Shown piece by piece: positions 46,195 to 56,636 of a stretch of DNA of 64,000 nt. Each line of letters begins with the position of its first letter. Positions within the stretch are counted from its first letter, which is position 1. The translations under genes and the position numbers were made by a program. The notes beneath the pieces are model-generated. The model was not told the DNA's origin. It did not search any database and saw only the letters and a list, made by a program, of their open reading frames with translations. The DNA lies in contig NC_087076.1 of the NCBI RefSeq assembly GCF_026151205.1, forward strand, positions 21,508,828-21,572,827. Direction: 5' to 3'. This DNA comes from Bolinopsis microptera (taxonomy: Eukaryota > Ctenophora > Tentaculata > Lobata > Bolinopsidae).

Positions 46195-48330
46195 ATGTTC
46201 ATCAGCAATGTCAAGAAACAGATATCTAATCACCCTAGAAAACCAAAGCCAGCTCCTAGGAATGTAGACAAGGAGACTACAAAAGCAATCCAAGAGCTCA
46301 AAAGCTGGGATGATGCTGTAATTCGATTATTTGATAAAGGGACTGGGTTCTTTGTGTTAGACAAATCAGACTACATCAATAGAGTAGAAGCTGCTCTAAA
46401 AGATCAGAGCACTTTCAAACAAGTATCGGATCAACAACAACAGATCCACACAACCATCATCACCATTAAAGAGTGGGTTCTGAAATACTCAGCAGATGCT
46501 GACTGCCCTGGCATGACCCCAAACTTTATGGAATGGGTAACACCTAGTGAAGAGGAAAATGAACCTGGAGTAAACTACATGAACCTGAAAGCTCACAAAC
46601 CAGAGAAAAACTACCCTGGGAGACTTATCAGCACTGGATGTAACTCTTACATCAAGAACCTCTCAATATTCACAGCAGAAGAACTAAAGAAGGTAACCCT
46701 GCCCCACTGCCTCATGGATTCTAATGATCTACTTATGAAGATGAAAGAACTCAATGAGTCAGGAAGATTGACTGGGAAGACCATCTACCACGTTACATTT
46801 GATATTGTAAACATGTTCCCCAGCATTTCAAAGGAGATTGGACTACCAGCCTGTAGAACCTTACTAGACCAAAGAAGTACTAAACTTTTCTCCACAGACT
46901 GCGTTATGGAAGCTTTGGAGATAACCCTGGATAACAACATCACTGTTTTCAATGGCAACATGTATGTACAGACAAGTGGAACTGCGATGGGTCCAAATAA
47001 TGCTTGCCAGTATGCAGACTCAGCTCTCAGCCCCTTGGACAGTAAGATCGTGGAGAGCCAAGAAATCACAACCCCTGAGTTCTATGGCAGATACCGTGAC
47101 GACATATACATCACTTGGACTGAGTCACTGGAGAAGCTAGACCAGTTCCTACTTTGGCTCAATCAATACCATCCAAACCTCAAGTTTACAATGTCGACAC
47201 CTTCTACAGAGGGGACTGAATTTCTAGACCTGTTTATTTACTCGAAAAATTGCAAGCTAGAAACTAGGACGTACTGCAAACCTAGTGATGCCCATAGCTA
47301 TTTACTCCCACAATCCTGCCACCCTACACACATAGCAGAGAATATTCCATATGGAGTAGCACATCGAGTGTTCAAAAACTGTTCAGAGGAAGAAGAGTAT
47401 TTGAAATGTAAAATTGAATTTAGTGAATATCTAGAAGATAGGAATTACAATAAAGATCTTATCCATAAATCCTTTGAGAAAGTTGAGTTACTTAAACGGG
47501 ATGATCTGATTTCAAAAAACCTTACAAGCTCTAATAGTAAGAAGAGTGAAAGATGTTTTCCTTTAGTTTGTGATTTTGACCCTAACTTACCTCCAATTGG
47601 TAAAATAGTTAACAAGAATAAATTTATCCTTGGCCTAGACCCCCTTTTAAAGTCTGTGATCCAGCCTAGTAAAGTATTTGTTTCATATCGTGGTAATAAA
47701 ACTATCAAAGAAACTTTAGTTCCGAGTAAACTTTCAGAAGATCGTAAGTATCATGAAGATAGTAATGTTATGGCTTTAAACTCTAACACTGAAAATGTGG
47801 CTCTGCCTACTAGTATAGAAGAGGGGGGATGTTATCATTGTAACTCCAGATGTAAAGCCTGTAGAATGTATATTTGTGAATCAAAAACAGCTCAGAGCTA
47901 CCACTCGGGGTACACTGTTAACATCATTGGACAACTAGACTGCAACACAGTAGGGGTGTGCTATCTAGTAAGGGATAAAGTCTGCAGACGTGCTTCAGTA
48001 GGAAGCACAGTTAACAATTTTAAGACCAGATGGCAGAACCACAAATCACATATTAGGAAAGCGGTTAGGAGTTGTGAAATTTCTTGTCATTTTAACGATA
48101 ACCAGTTCCATAATCTTACCAAAGAGCCCTTAAAAACGTTTGACAATGAGTTATCCGATCAGATAGAGGTTATTATTTTTGAAAAGCTAGATTTTATAAA
48201 ATGTTTAACCTTAGAAGATAGAAGTAGGGTTGCTAAAGAAAGAGAATCATTTTGGCAAAACCAGCTTATGACCCTCAGTGATTTTGGAGGACTTAATAAA
48301 CGTAGTGCTCTTAATGAAATAAAAAATTGA
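46195..48330 (+). CDS. Penelope-like retroelement protein: reverse transcriptase plus GIY-YIG nuclease
   Basis: A single 711-codon frame, preceded by a stop at 46189. The N-terminal part has the LFDKGTGFFVLDKSDY motif (45-60) typical of Penelope-like elements. RT motifs follow: PGRLISTGC (141-149), FDIVNMFPS with catalytic D203, SGTAMGPNNA (261-270), YRDDI with D302 and D303, and FLDLF (343-347). A cysteine linker C546-x2-C549-x3-C553-x2-C556 precedes a C-terminal GIY-YIG domain: VCYLV (588-592), SVGST (601-605), R612, H615 and E684 in ERESFW, then GLN. Such proteins nick DNA and copy their RNA at the break. The Tyr normally starting YIG is Ser here, which may weaken the nuclease. The length is near full for the class, with no frameshift, so this copy looks young. 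Terminal repeats were not identified. Confidence 0.92.
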   Translation: MFISNVKKQISNHPRKPKPAPRNVDKETTKAIQELKSWDDAVIRLFDKGTGFFVLDKSDYINRVEAALKDQSTFKQVSDQQQQIHTTIITIKEWVLKYSADADCPGMTPNFMEWVTPSEEENEPGVNYMNLKAHKPEKNYPGRLISTGCNSYIKNLSIFTAEELKKVTLPHCLMDSNDLLMKMKELNESGRLTGKTIYHVTFDIVNMFPSISKEIGLPACRTLLDQRSTKLFSTDCVMEALEITLDNNITVFNGNMYVQTSGTAMGPNNACQYADSALSPLDSKIVESQEITTPEFYGRYRDDIYITWTESLEKLDQFLLWLNQYHPNLKFTMSTPSTEGTEFLDLFIYSKNCKLETRTYCKPSDAHSYLLPQSCHPTHIAENIPYGVAHRVFKNCSEEEEYLKCKIEFSEYLEDRNYNKDLIHKSFEKVELLKRDDLISKNLTSSNSKKSERCFPLVCDFDPNLPPIGKIVNKNKFILGLDPLLKSVIQPSKVFVSYRGNKTIKETLVPSKLSEDRKYHEDSNVMALNSNTENVALPTSIEEGGCYHCNSRCKACRMYICESKTAQSYHSGYTVNIIGQLDCNTVGVCYLVRDKVCRRASVGSTVNNFKTRWQNHKSHIRKAVRSCEISCHFNDNQFHNLTKEPLKTFDNELSDQIEVIIFEKLDFIKCLTLEDRSRVAKERESFWQNQLMTLSDFGGLNKRSALNEIKN

Positions 48331-48976
48331 CCTTTATATGATATGCTTTAATATTAATCTTTCCACAGACACTTGCATTTTGATGTTTACTTTCACCTCT
48401 GCATCTTTTGTTTATATCTTATGATTGAATGAGACTTACTCACAAATTTCCCATCTCAGTATTGATCTTTTTTGTCATGTTTTTAATTTACTTCATAGAA
48501 CAGTTATTTTAATAAACTTGCTTTCAGAATGAGACATGTAAAGATTACACAATCGATAGCTTAATGTGAATTTCGTGTTTTACTGTTTCACTGAATGTCT
48601 CAAATATATATATATTATTAGTCAGCCACAACTATCAGTAAAACAACGCCTTGACTTCAAATGTCGGTAAAATGTACCTTTACAGTCATCCTCAAATTAT
48701 TTGTTATATAGTAGTTTTGAAAGTATTATTTATATATATATAAATATAAAGTATCTCTTAATACAGTCCCCAGATTAATAACTCTCACGAGTAAATTATT
48801 ATTTATTCATCAGCACTGTGACTATTAACATACAATATTCATTATTCATGAGATTCCCTATGAAATTTAGAAGGATACGCTCGTGAAATTGGATTTAAAA
48901 GCAACGTTGTGTACAGTGAAAATATGTTGTTCGTCTTGTATTCTCTGTAGCAGACGTTCAAACTGTTTGCGGAGGA
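48331..48976. other. Non-coding downstream of the Penelope-like ORF
   Basis: AT-rich; probably includes the element's 3' untranslated region. 48691-48727 is the third copy of the dispersed 37-bp sequence. No other gene. Confidence 0.5.
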
Positions 48977-50010
48977 GTAAGTTTGTTGTGCAAGATGTCG
49001 AGTACAGTACGTGTTATCTGGTCAGAAAAGTGACCGCCCCATTTTCCTGGAGTATAACACGTGGGTAAGACGGTCAGGTGCTGCGAAAGTTGCTTACTCT
49101 GATTGATATGACTGGCTGAGAGCAATGAGCAAATCGAACCCTTAATTTTAAAGTTTAAAGTTTACACGAGCCCTAATCATGAACCTAAACAACATTATCA
49201 GGTTATGTCCCTCCGGAAGAACTGAGCAGTTTAGTGTGTTTAAAAAACAAAAGTCGTTCAGCTGTGTAGATCAAGTTGCGAAATAGTAAGTTTGTTGAGG
49301 AGTGAAAAATGTCGAGTACGTGTTCTCTGGTCAGAAAAGTGGCCACCCTATTTTCCTGGAGTATAACACGTGGGTAAGACGGCCACGTGCTGCGGAAGTT
49401 GCTAACTCTGATTGGTATGACTGGCTGAGAGCAATGAGCAGAACCAAACGTAAACAAACATAACCAGGTAATTACAATCCATTCACTGGGCAACCGGAAG
49501 AGAACTCAGTCCCATTCAACAAACTTTGCCTCCTCACTGTTATTGTTGCTGTGCTAGCAGCAGTTTTAGCTGGAGTTATTTTCAATCAAGTTTAGGGGTT
49601 GTTCACATATTACGTAATCAATATTTTAGCAATTTTTACCCCCTCCCTCCCCCCCCTCCGAAATGAACCGTAATCAAGACCCAACCCCCCCCCCTCCTGA
49701 CAGCAATATTACGTAATCATATTCATGGCCTGGCCCTGACCCTGACCCTGATGCTTTGTTCGATAAGGCTTACTGTATTTATTATTTTGTAGCAGCTCAT
49801 TTACATTTTATTTTTCGATTGTAATGGTTAATTTTGCTTTTACTGACAAACCAAAATTTTAAATCGAACCCTTAATTTTACAGTTAACGCCAGCTAAGCC
49901 CTAATCATGAACCTAAACAAAATTGTCAGGTTATGTCCCTCCGGAAGAACTCAGCAGTTTAGTATGTTTTTTAAAACAAAAGTCGGTCAGCTGTGTGGAT
50001 CAAGTTCATT
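48977..50010. repeat. Interleaved duplication A-B-A'-B'
   Basis: Block A (48977-49130) recurs at 49286-49441, sharing TTTTCCTGGAGTATAACACG. Block B (49131-49276) recurs at 49861-50007, sharing GGTTATGTCCCTCCGGAAGA. About 420 bp lies between A' and B', including poly-C patches and three CCCTGA units (49733-49751). Each pair looks roughly 85-90% identical by eye. No gene is supported, although B contains a short frame in both copies (RLCPSGRT). Confidence 0.75.
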
Positions 50011-50684
50011 TTCACCGTTATGTTATAGACCAGTGTATAGAATAGAATATTCTTTCACTGTTTATCAATTTTGCAGATTGCAAAGCCGCTTTACTTTTAT
50101 ACAGTTTTTGTCCGTACAGACGGTCAGTCCCAATACGGACAAGGAAGGTCACTGAGCTCAGTTAATACGTTGAATATCATTATAGGCTAGGATTGACCAA
50201 ACAGTAACAACTATCGACGGTGCACCGCTATTACTATTAGACATGAAGGTGAGTGACTTCAGTATTATTTTAGGGATATTTTCACATATTACATATTTGT
50301 TGGCAGGTTCTGAGGTGAATCGCAGAGTGCTGATAATACCTTGGATCAGGACGGCAGTTCTAATGCATAATGAATGATTTACAAAATGTATAATGACATG
50401 ATTGATAATATATGCCATAAATACCTTGTTAAACCTAGTAATAGTATATGATATAATAAGCAGTAAAATAAAATTAGAATAACCTTAGTTAACAAACTGC
50501 TCACAATTTCATTAGTCTGGCAACGTGACGAATCAAAAGTTAACGGGTGATACTCGTAAAATATTTGTTCCAAATGCAAGACCATCGACGAGTCCAACTC
50601 GGTGCACGTCTCCCTAGGTTATAAATCTACAAATCAAAAGTATTTGCTGCCTACTAGACAAAACTAGATTTTTTTTGCGAAACT
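50011..50684. other. Non-coding, nothing recognised
   Basis: No supported gene; minus-strand frames at 50158 and 50379 have no recognisable domain. Confidence 0.4.
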
Positions 50685-51034
50685 TCGCGATATTTGCAAA
50701 ACTGATTTCGCTCAAAACAATAGAACTCAATAGGGTTTCAATATTTTTACATGAAATTTCCAGAATCAACGTAGAATCGCATTTCGACCTTAAGTTTTGT
50801 ATTGGAATTTTGAGTTAGGCCTTTAAAAAAATTTGGCGGCCAAATTCTGAATTTTGCATTGCAAATTTTGGAATTTGGCCGCCAAATTTGTTTAAAGGAC
50901 TAACTCAAAATTCCATATTAAAACTTAAGGTTGAAATGCGATTCTACGTTGATTCTGAAAATTTCATGTAAAAATATTGTAAACCTATTGAGTTCTATTG
51001 TTTTGAGCGAAATCAGTTTTGCAAATATCGCGAA
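50685..51034. repeat. Long inverted repeat, arms of about 170 bp
   Basis: TTCGCGATATTTGCAAAACT at 50685 starts a left arm that is matched, as reverse complement, by a right arm ending at 51034. The arms meet around 50856-50863 with almost no loop. They share AGAACTCAATAGG, CAACGTAGAATCGCATTTC and AAATTTGGCGGCCAAATTC with only scattered differences. No coding frame is present. It is compatible with a foldback MITE, and a transcript would form a long double-stranded hairpin. Confidence 0.9.
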
Positions 51035-51500
51035 CTGAGATATAGGCGATTTTGTTCATTTTTTTATTATTCGAACACAGAATCCACAGTTAGGTAGATA
51101 CTGAGCTGATAATCATAGATAATGTGTAGTATAGGCTTACCTTCCATATAAATTTGATTTCATTCAAAAATATTGATATTTGACCAATTTATGGGCCAAA
51201 ATCGATCAAATTTGATGCGTATGCCCAAAAATGGTCATATGGTTTTTGGCTCATAACGCAGTAATTTTTGTCCAATCTTGATGAAAATTCATATACGAGT
51301 TCAGGGGACCACTAGCTACAAGTAGAGAACCTAAAATCTGGATTTTGGGCATGTTCAGGGTATTTGGCTAAATTGGGCCTAATTTGGACCAAATATGGGC
51401 GTGGCTGCTTTGCGGGCACCGTTTGGCGGTCGGGGTCCCCCCCCCCCCCTTAAACAAACTACTGATATTATAAGGTACTAAATTTTTTACTCTCTATCAG
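51035..51500. other. Intronic or upstream non-coding, dispersed repeat
   Basis: 51181-51307 resembles the reverse complement of 52473-52577 (shared TATGGGCC, ATGCCCAAA-ATGGTCA and ATACGAGTTCAGG). A 13-base poly-C lies at 51437-51449. The end is a pyrimidine-rich acceptor, CTCTCTATCAG. Confidence 0.55.
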
Positions 51501-51669
51501 ACCTGGACATTGGTTTTGCTATTGATTGGCGTTACTGAAACAGCACATTTTTGTTACCCTGAACAAATTGAGTGGACCGGAGCAGAGGCGAGCGCTTTTA
51601 CGAAAGCTGGAGAATTGGACCTTGTTTCCATTGGGTTTGAAGTTGGTCAACTCCCAGAGAGCGCGGATG
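51501..51669 (+). CDS. Exon 1 seen of a secreted multidomain protein gene
   Basis: It follows a strong acceptor (CTCTCTATCAG) and ends at GATG before GTGAGT. Read in phase 0 it gives TWTLVLLLIGVTETAHFCYP and then EQIEWTGAEASAFTKAGELD. The hydrophobic run resembles the core of a signal peptide, but no Met is present. A preceding exon with the start codon is therefore expected if this is the protein's N-terminus. An alternative acceptor after GAAACAG at 51543 would make a 126-bp phase 1-1 exon without the hydrophobic run. The exon ends in phase 1, matching the next exon. Position and phase are seen; the signal peptide role is inference. Confidence 0.55.
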
Positions 51670-51795
51670 GTGAGTCGTTTTAATGATATACCTACACACT
51701 TGAGCTGCATCTTATAGTTATTTGGCGTGTTGTATAACTATAATATATTATTATAAATATAGCTCTGAATGATTAACTTTTTAATTTTATTTCAG

Positions 51796-52335
51796 GTCTT
51801 ATCTCTAACAGTCAACTTGCTGAAGTCGAAGTTCTAACCGTGGATGACGCCGCTAAAAAGATGACAATTTCATGGGACTTGCTTAGTTATGATCTGACTC
51901 TACAAAATGATATAACAGTAGTGGAGTCTGAAGTTATCCACACAGTACACACGTCTGATGCTGCTGGAGCAGAAGGCCTAGTCAAATTAACAGCTGCATT
52001 CACTGGTCTATCTAGTGATAATCTTGAGCAGTATAAGGTTACACTCGAGTGCCGTGCAGCGGTTGCAGACGTCTTTGTGGAGTCAGCCCTTACCTTTGTT
52101 TTAGTAGCAGACGCTCCGAAGCCATCAGCTAGCTTCGTAGTTACGTATGCCATTATCGCTGATACCCCAGACACGTTAGCAGTTTATCTTGACGACATCC
52201 AGCTGACTACTTCCGATACTATTTCGACAGATTGTACTGCAGCGTTAAAAGCTAATTCTGCACTTGACGGACGTTTCCTTACCATATTTACCGATCAGGC
52301 AACTGTTCTACCAGCCAAAATAACATGGATGTTCC
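51796..52335 (+). CDS. Exon 2: 180-codon extracellular-type segment, fold unknown
   Basis: A TTTCAG acceptor is followed by 540 bp in one frame and a GTAAGC donor at 52336. It is a phase 1-1 exon, so it joins its neighbours without a frame change. The peptide is Ala/Thr/Ser/Val/Asp-rich, with few charges and long beta-prone stretches such as LTFVLVADAPKPSASFVVTY. Two Cys are visible (LECRAA, TDCTAA). This composition suits beta-sandwich or Ig/fibronectin-like extracellular modules, but no family signature is recognised. The frame reads on to a stop (52347) if the donor is ignored. A chain of compatible phases favours splicing. Confidence 0.62.
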
Positions 52336-52847
52336 GTAAGCTAATCTGAAAAATAAATATCTTATTTCGATAACATAATATGTTATTATAACGGGTAGAA
52401 AGGGGGGGGGGGGGGGGGGGTGGTTGTTTACGTATTTTTATGGAACTATTACAGCAATGCCCAAAAAATCACCTCAACGCCTGAACTCGTGTATGAATTT
52501 TCTTCCATATTGAAAAATAGCTGACCATATTTGGGCATATACCAAATTTGATAGTTTTCGGGCCATAAATTGGTGAAATATTATTATCGGAATCGGTGCA
52601 GAATCGTATTGTAGGCGGCAAAAATATTTGTCACCAAATTTTGGTTTAAGGTACGTCGAGGTGATTTTGTAACATTGGGCAAAAATTATTATTAAAAAGG
52701 ACGTTTAGAAAACGTTTGTTTAAATAGTTACCAGTAAGCTGATCCCGATTCATTTCAGTGTAGAACTTTGTAGATTGTGCTGGTACTTGGATATGCCTAA
52801 CAACTAATTTATAGATATATGATTATGAAATAACAAACAAATTTCAG
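52336..52847. other. Intron with a G19 tract and an inverted repeat copy
   Basis: Contains a 19-base poly-G at 52402-52420. 52473-52577 is an inverted copy of the dispersed repeat at 51181-51307. It ends in AATTTCAG. Confidence 0.6.
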
Positions 52848-53018
52848 CGTCCACTTACGACCCTGTAAAAGCGCCGTTTGAAAGGAGTAATGTCGTGATT
52901 GTGGACAATTTCGATAGCAAAGGTTTCATTTCCTATGTTTTGGATAAGAGAACGAACACCGGCAACGCCCCCGCAAGAACAGCGTATATCTTCAATACGT
53001 GCGTCAGCAGTACCCACA
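52848..53018 (+). CDS. Exon 3: 57-codon extracellular segment
   Basis: Bounded by an AATTTCAG acceptor and a GTGAGT donor, 171 bp, phase 1-1. The peptide includes SNVVIVDNFDSKGFISYVLD and ends near AYIFNTCVSSTH, with one Cys. If translated through the donor it stops at once (TGA/TAA within the intron), which supports the donor call. No domain is recognised. Its end phase fits exon 4 at 62548, more than 9 kb away, across an intron filled with satellite and LINE sequence. Joining them is inference from phase, strand and composition. Confidence 0.55.
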
Positions 53019-53264
53019 GTGAGTACTAAATCCAAAGATTAATATGCGTTTATCTGTGTTTATCAATAGTTTAAATTCCCAATTAGTCAAACTGAGCAGG
53101 TTGAGCTGTAGTAATACACAGTTCTGAGGTGTTAAAACATTTTCATTACTAACTTCAGTAACATCCTGAATCAGAAACTCGGTTAAATTTAATATGAGTT
53201 CCTACAAATAATAATAAAAATGTAACATTGGAAAGGAAATGACACAACTAAAAACGATATGATA
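53019..53264. other. Intron start, nothing recognised
   Basis: AT-rich intronic sequence. Confidence 0.4.
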
Positions 53265-53450
53265 TATATATGCGTTTATATGTGTTTATATGCGTTTATA
53301 TGTGTTTATATGCGTTTATATGCGTTCATATGCGTTTATATGCGTTTCTATGTTATGCGTGTATTGGTTATATGCGTTCATATGCGTTTATATGCGTTTA
53401 TATATGTTTATATGCGTGTATATGTGTTTATATGCGTTAATATGCGATTG
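53265..53450. repeat. 12-bp array TATATGCGTTTA, about 15 units
   Basis: Units alternate TATATGCGTTTA and TATATGTGTTTA with a few substitutions. The Tyr/Met/Cys-rich frames here are repeat artefacts. Confidence 0.93.
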
Positions 53451-53597
53451 CTTGATCTCGAGCGCTTGCAATGATGCTTCTTCACAGTGCAATTGAAATA
53501 AAATGTGTAATTTTGCCAATTTGATACATTTAACTTAAATCGGAAGTATATTGTTTGTGACGAAACTTTTATGCAAATTGCACACTAAAGGGTTTTA

Positions 53598-55291
53598 TAA
53601 CAACACCATAACAACACCATAGCAACACCATAGCAACACCATAACAACACCATAACAACACCATAACAACACCATAACAACACCATAGCAACATCATAAC
53701 AACACCATAACAACACCATAACAACACCATAACAACACCATAACAACACTATAACAACACCATATCAACTCCATAACAACACTATAACAACACCATAACA
53801 ACACCATAACAACACCATAACAACACCATAACAACACCAAAACAACACTATAACAACACCATAACAACACCATAGCAGCACCATAACAACACCATAACAA
53901 CACCATAACAACACCATAACAACACTATAACAACACCATAACAACCCCATAACAACACCATAACAACACCATAACAACACCATAACAACACCATAACAAC
54001 ACCATAGCAACACCATAACAACACCATAACAACACCATATCAACACCATAACAACACCATATCAACACCATAACAACATCATAGCAGCACCATAACAACA
54101 CCATAACAACACCATAGCAACACCATAGCAACACCATAACAACACCATAACAACACCATAACAACACCATAGCAGCACCATAACAACACCATAACAACAC
54201 CATAGCAGCACCATAACAACACTATAACAACACCATAACAACACCATAACAACACCATAACAACACCATAACAACACCATAACAACACCATAACAACACC
54301 ATAGCAGCACCATAACAACACCATAACAACACCATAACAACACCATAACAACACCATAACAACACCATAACAACACCATAACAACACCATAACAACACTA
54401 TAACAACACCATATCAACTCCATAACAACACTATAACAACACCATAACAACACCATAACAACACCATAACAACACCATAGCAACTCCATAACAACACTAT
54501 AACAACACCATAACAACACCATAACAACACCATAGCAACATCATAGCAACACCATAACAACACCATAACAACACCATATCAACTCCATAACAACACCATA
54601 ACAACACCATATCAACACCATAGCAACATCATAGCAACACCATAACAACACCATAACAACACCATAACAACACCATATCAACTCCATAACAACACCATAA
54701 CAACACCATATCAACACCATAACAACACCATAGCAACACCATAACAACACCATAACAACACCATATCAACACCATAACACCACCATATCAACACCATAAC
54801 AACATCATAGCAGCACCATAACAACACCATAACAACACCATAACAACACTATAACAACACCATAACAACACCATAACAACACCATAGCAACATCATAGCA
54901 ACACCATAACAACACCATAACAACACCATATCAACTCCATAACAACACCATAACAACACCATATCAACACCATAGCAACATCATAGCAACACCATAACAA
55001 CACCATAACAACACCATAACAACACCATATCAACTCCATAACAACACCATAACAACACCATATCAACACCATAACAACACCATAGCAACACCATAACAAC
55101 ACCATAACAACACCATATCAACACCATAACAACACCATAACAACACCATAACAACACCATAGCAACATCATAGCAACACCATAACAACACCATAACAACA
55201 CCATATCAACTCCATAACAACACCATAACAACACCATATCAACACCATAGCAACTCCATAACAACACTATAGCAACACCATAGCAACATCA
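53598..55291. repeat. 11-bp satellite ACAACACCATA, about 154 units
   Basis: Nearly 1.7 kb of CAACACCATAA units with variants CATAG, CATAT, CACTATA and CATCATA. Units stay in 11-bp register. A 352-bp (32-unit) segment is repeated: the pattern of variants at 54541-54753 recurs at 54893-55105. Minus-strand frames (repeating VLLWCCYGV) are artefacts. Confidence 0.97.
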
Positions 55292-56636
55292 TTACATCTG
55301 TACTCTACTGAGAGTACATGTTTATTCTCTTTTACACTACAAACACTTTACATTGCGTATGTGTGCTGACTGCTGAACACTACAATTTGTACGACACTAA
55401 CTTTGGCTGGTTGGATGACATCATGCTCCTTGCTCCTACTAAGTAACGTCCCATATCCGGGTACTGGCGGGTATTGTCTATATTTCTCTCTGTCCATGTG
55501 AAACGTTTTGCTGCCAGTCTTTGTAAAGTCTTAGTGGACACCATTTGCCTGGTTGATTGCGCAAAAAAACACCAAAGGGTGACCGCGACAAATCTTAGTA
55601 ACTAAGCAACTAAGCTAATCAATTAGCAACTAAACTAACTCTAAGTAACTGCTGCATTGCATAAATATAATTTATCTTACTTATAATTCAGAGAATTATT
55701 TTTGTTGTCTGTACACTGTACGACCGCCCACGTGCAAATAAGGTAAAAAGCAAAAGCTTGCGAAGTGACCATGGTAACGAGAGTTGTTACACGCACGTGC
55801 ACGTGCAATGATTGTTAAAACGGCATTTTTATCGGATTTGGTGATATTACGTTGTGTTTAGTGCGAGCAACATTTTAATCGGCTGTATCTTCGGTTGTGT
55901 AGGATATTTTTGACGCGATTTAAAATTACTAACAAAAAATACTATAAGATTCCTCCCTGTGACCACGGGTTTTCTAGTATTTTATAAATTCGAGATATTC
56001 TACAATCTTGTCATTGGTGCCTCGTGCTGTTTTCTGGGTTGTTAACAATATAAAAATTATAAAGGTACAATACCCTCTGATATGATAGAAATGATAATAT
56101 TACTTTATCTGGAAGTTCTTGCTATTGCTTCTATAAATTTTGGCTGTGTAACTAACAGCAGCGAGCAGATTTGTGGTTCACATTGTACTACTATAACCTG
56201 GGCTCCACGAACGAATGTTCACAAAAGAACGAAACACGCTCACTTCAACCTCCCCAGAAACCTTCCAAGAAAAGGAACACAGATAGTACAACAGATCTAT
56301 CCACTATTAAAGAGGTTGAATCTGAGGTAGAGGGCGATGAAGATGAAGATGAGGATGAAGACAGGGAAAGCTACATCGTATTCATGATCTAAAAACAAGT
56401 GTTAAAAATTCAAAACGTAAAAACCATATATCTGAGGCAAAATTTTGTGTACATTAATTTATTTTTAATCAATCAACTTTATCCAAAAATTCGATACAAA
56501 AAAGTCATAACAAAGTTCATAACAAAACTAATTTATACGATTGAAACGTCGAGTAATCTCCTTTCCCTAATAAGAGCATTTTTACTTGTCGCAACAACCG
56601 GGATAAAGATAATTTTACCCAGAATACATTACAACA
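55292..56636. other. Intronic segment before the LINE, no clear gene
   Basis: Contains a plus-strand frame at 56171-56392 with an acidic tail (GDEDEDEDEDRES) and no recognisable domain. It may belong to the LINE 5' region. CACGTGCACGTG occurs at about 55794. No gene is supported. Confidence 0.4.

Noticed and set aside
51887-52174. Minus-strand 95-codon frame over exon 2
   Set aside because: It is a shadow of the plus-strand exon; splice signals and phase chain support the plus strand.
53694-55193. Cys/Trp/Val-rich hydrophobic frames resembling membrane proteins
   Set aside because: They are frames of the 11-bp ACAACACCATA satellite; every frame of the minus strand gives the same peptide.
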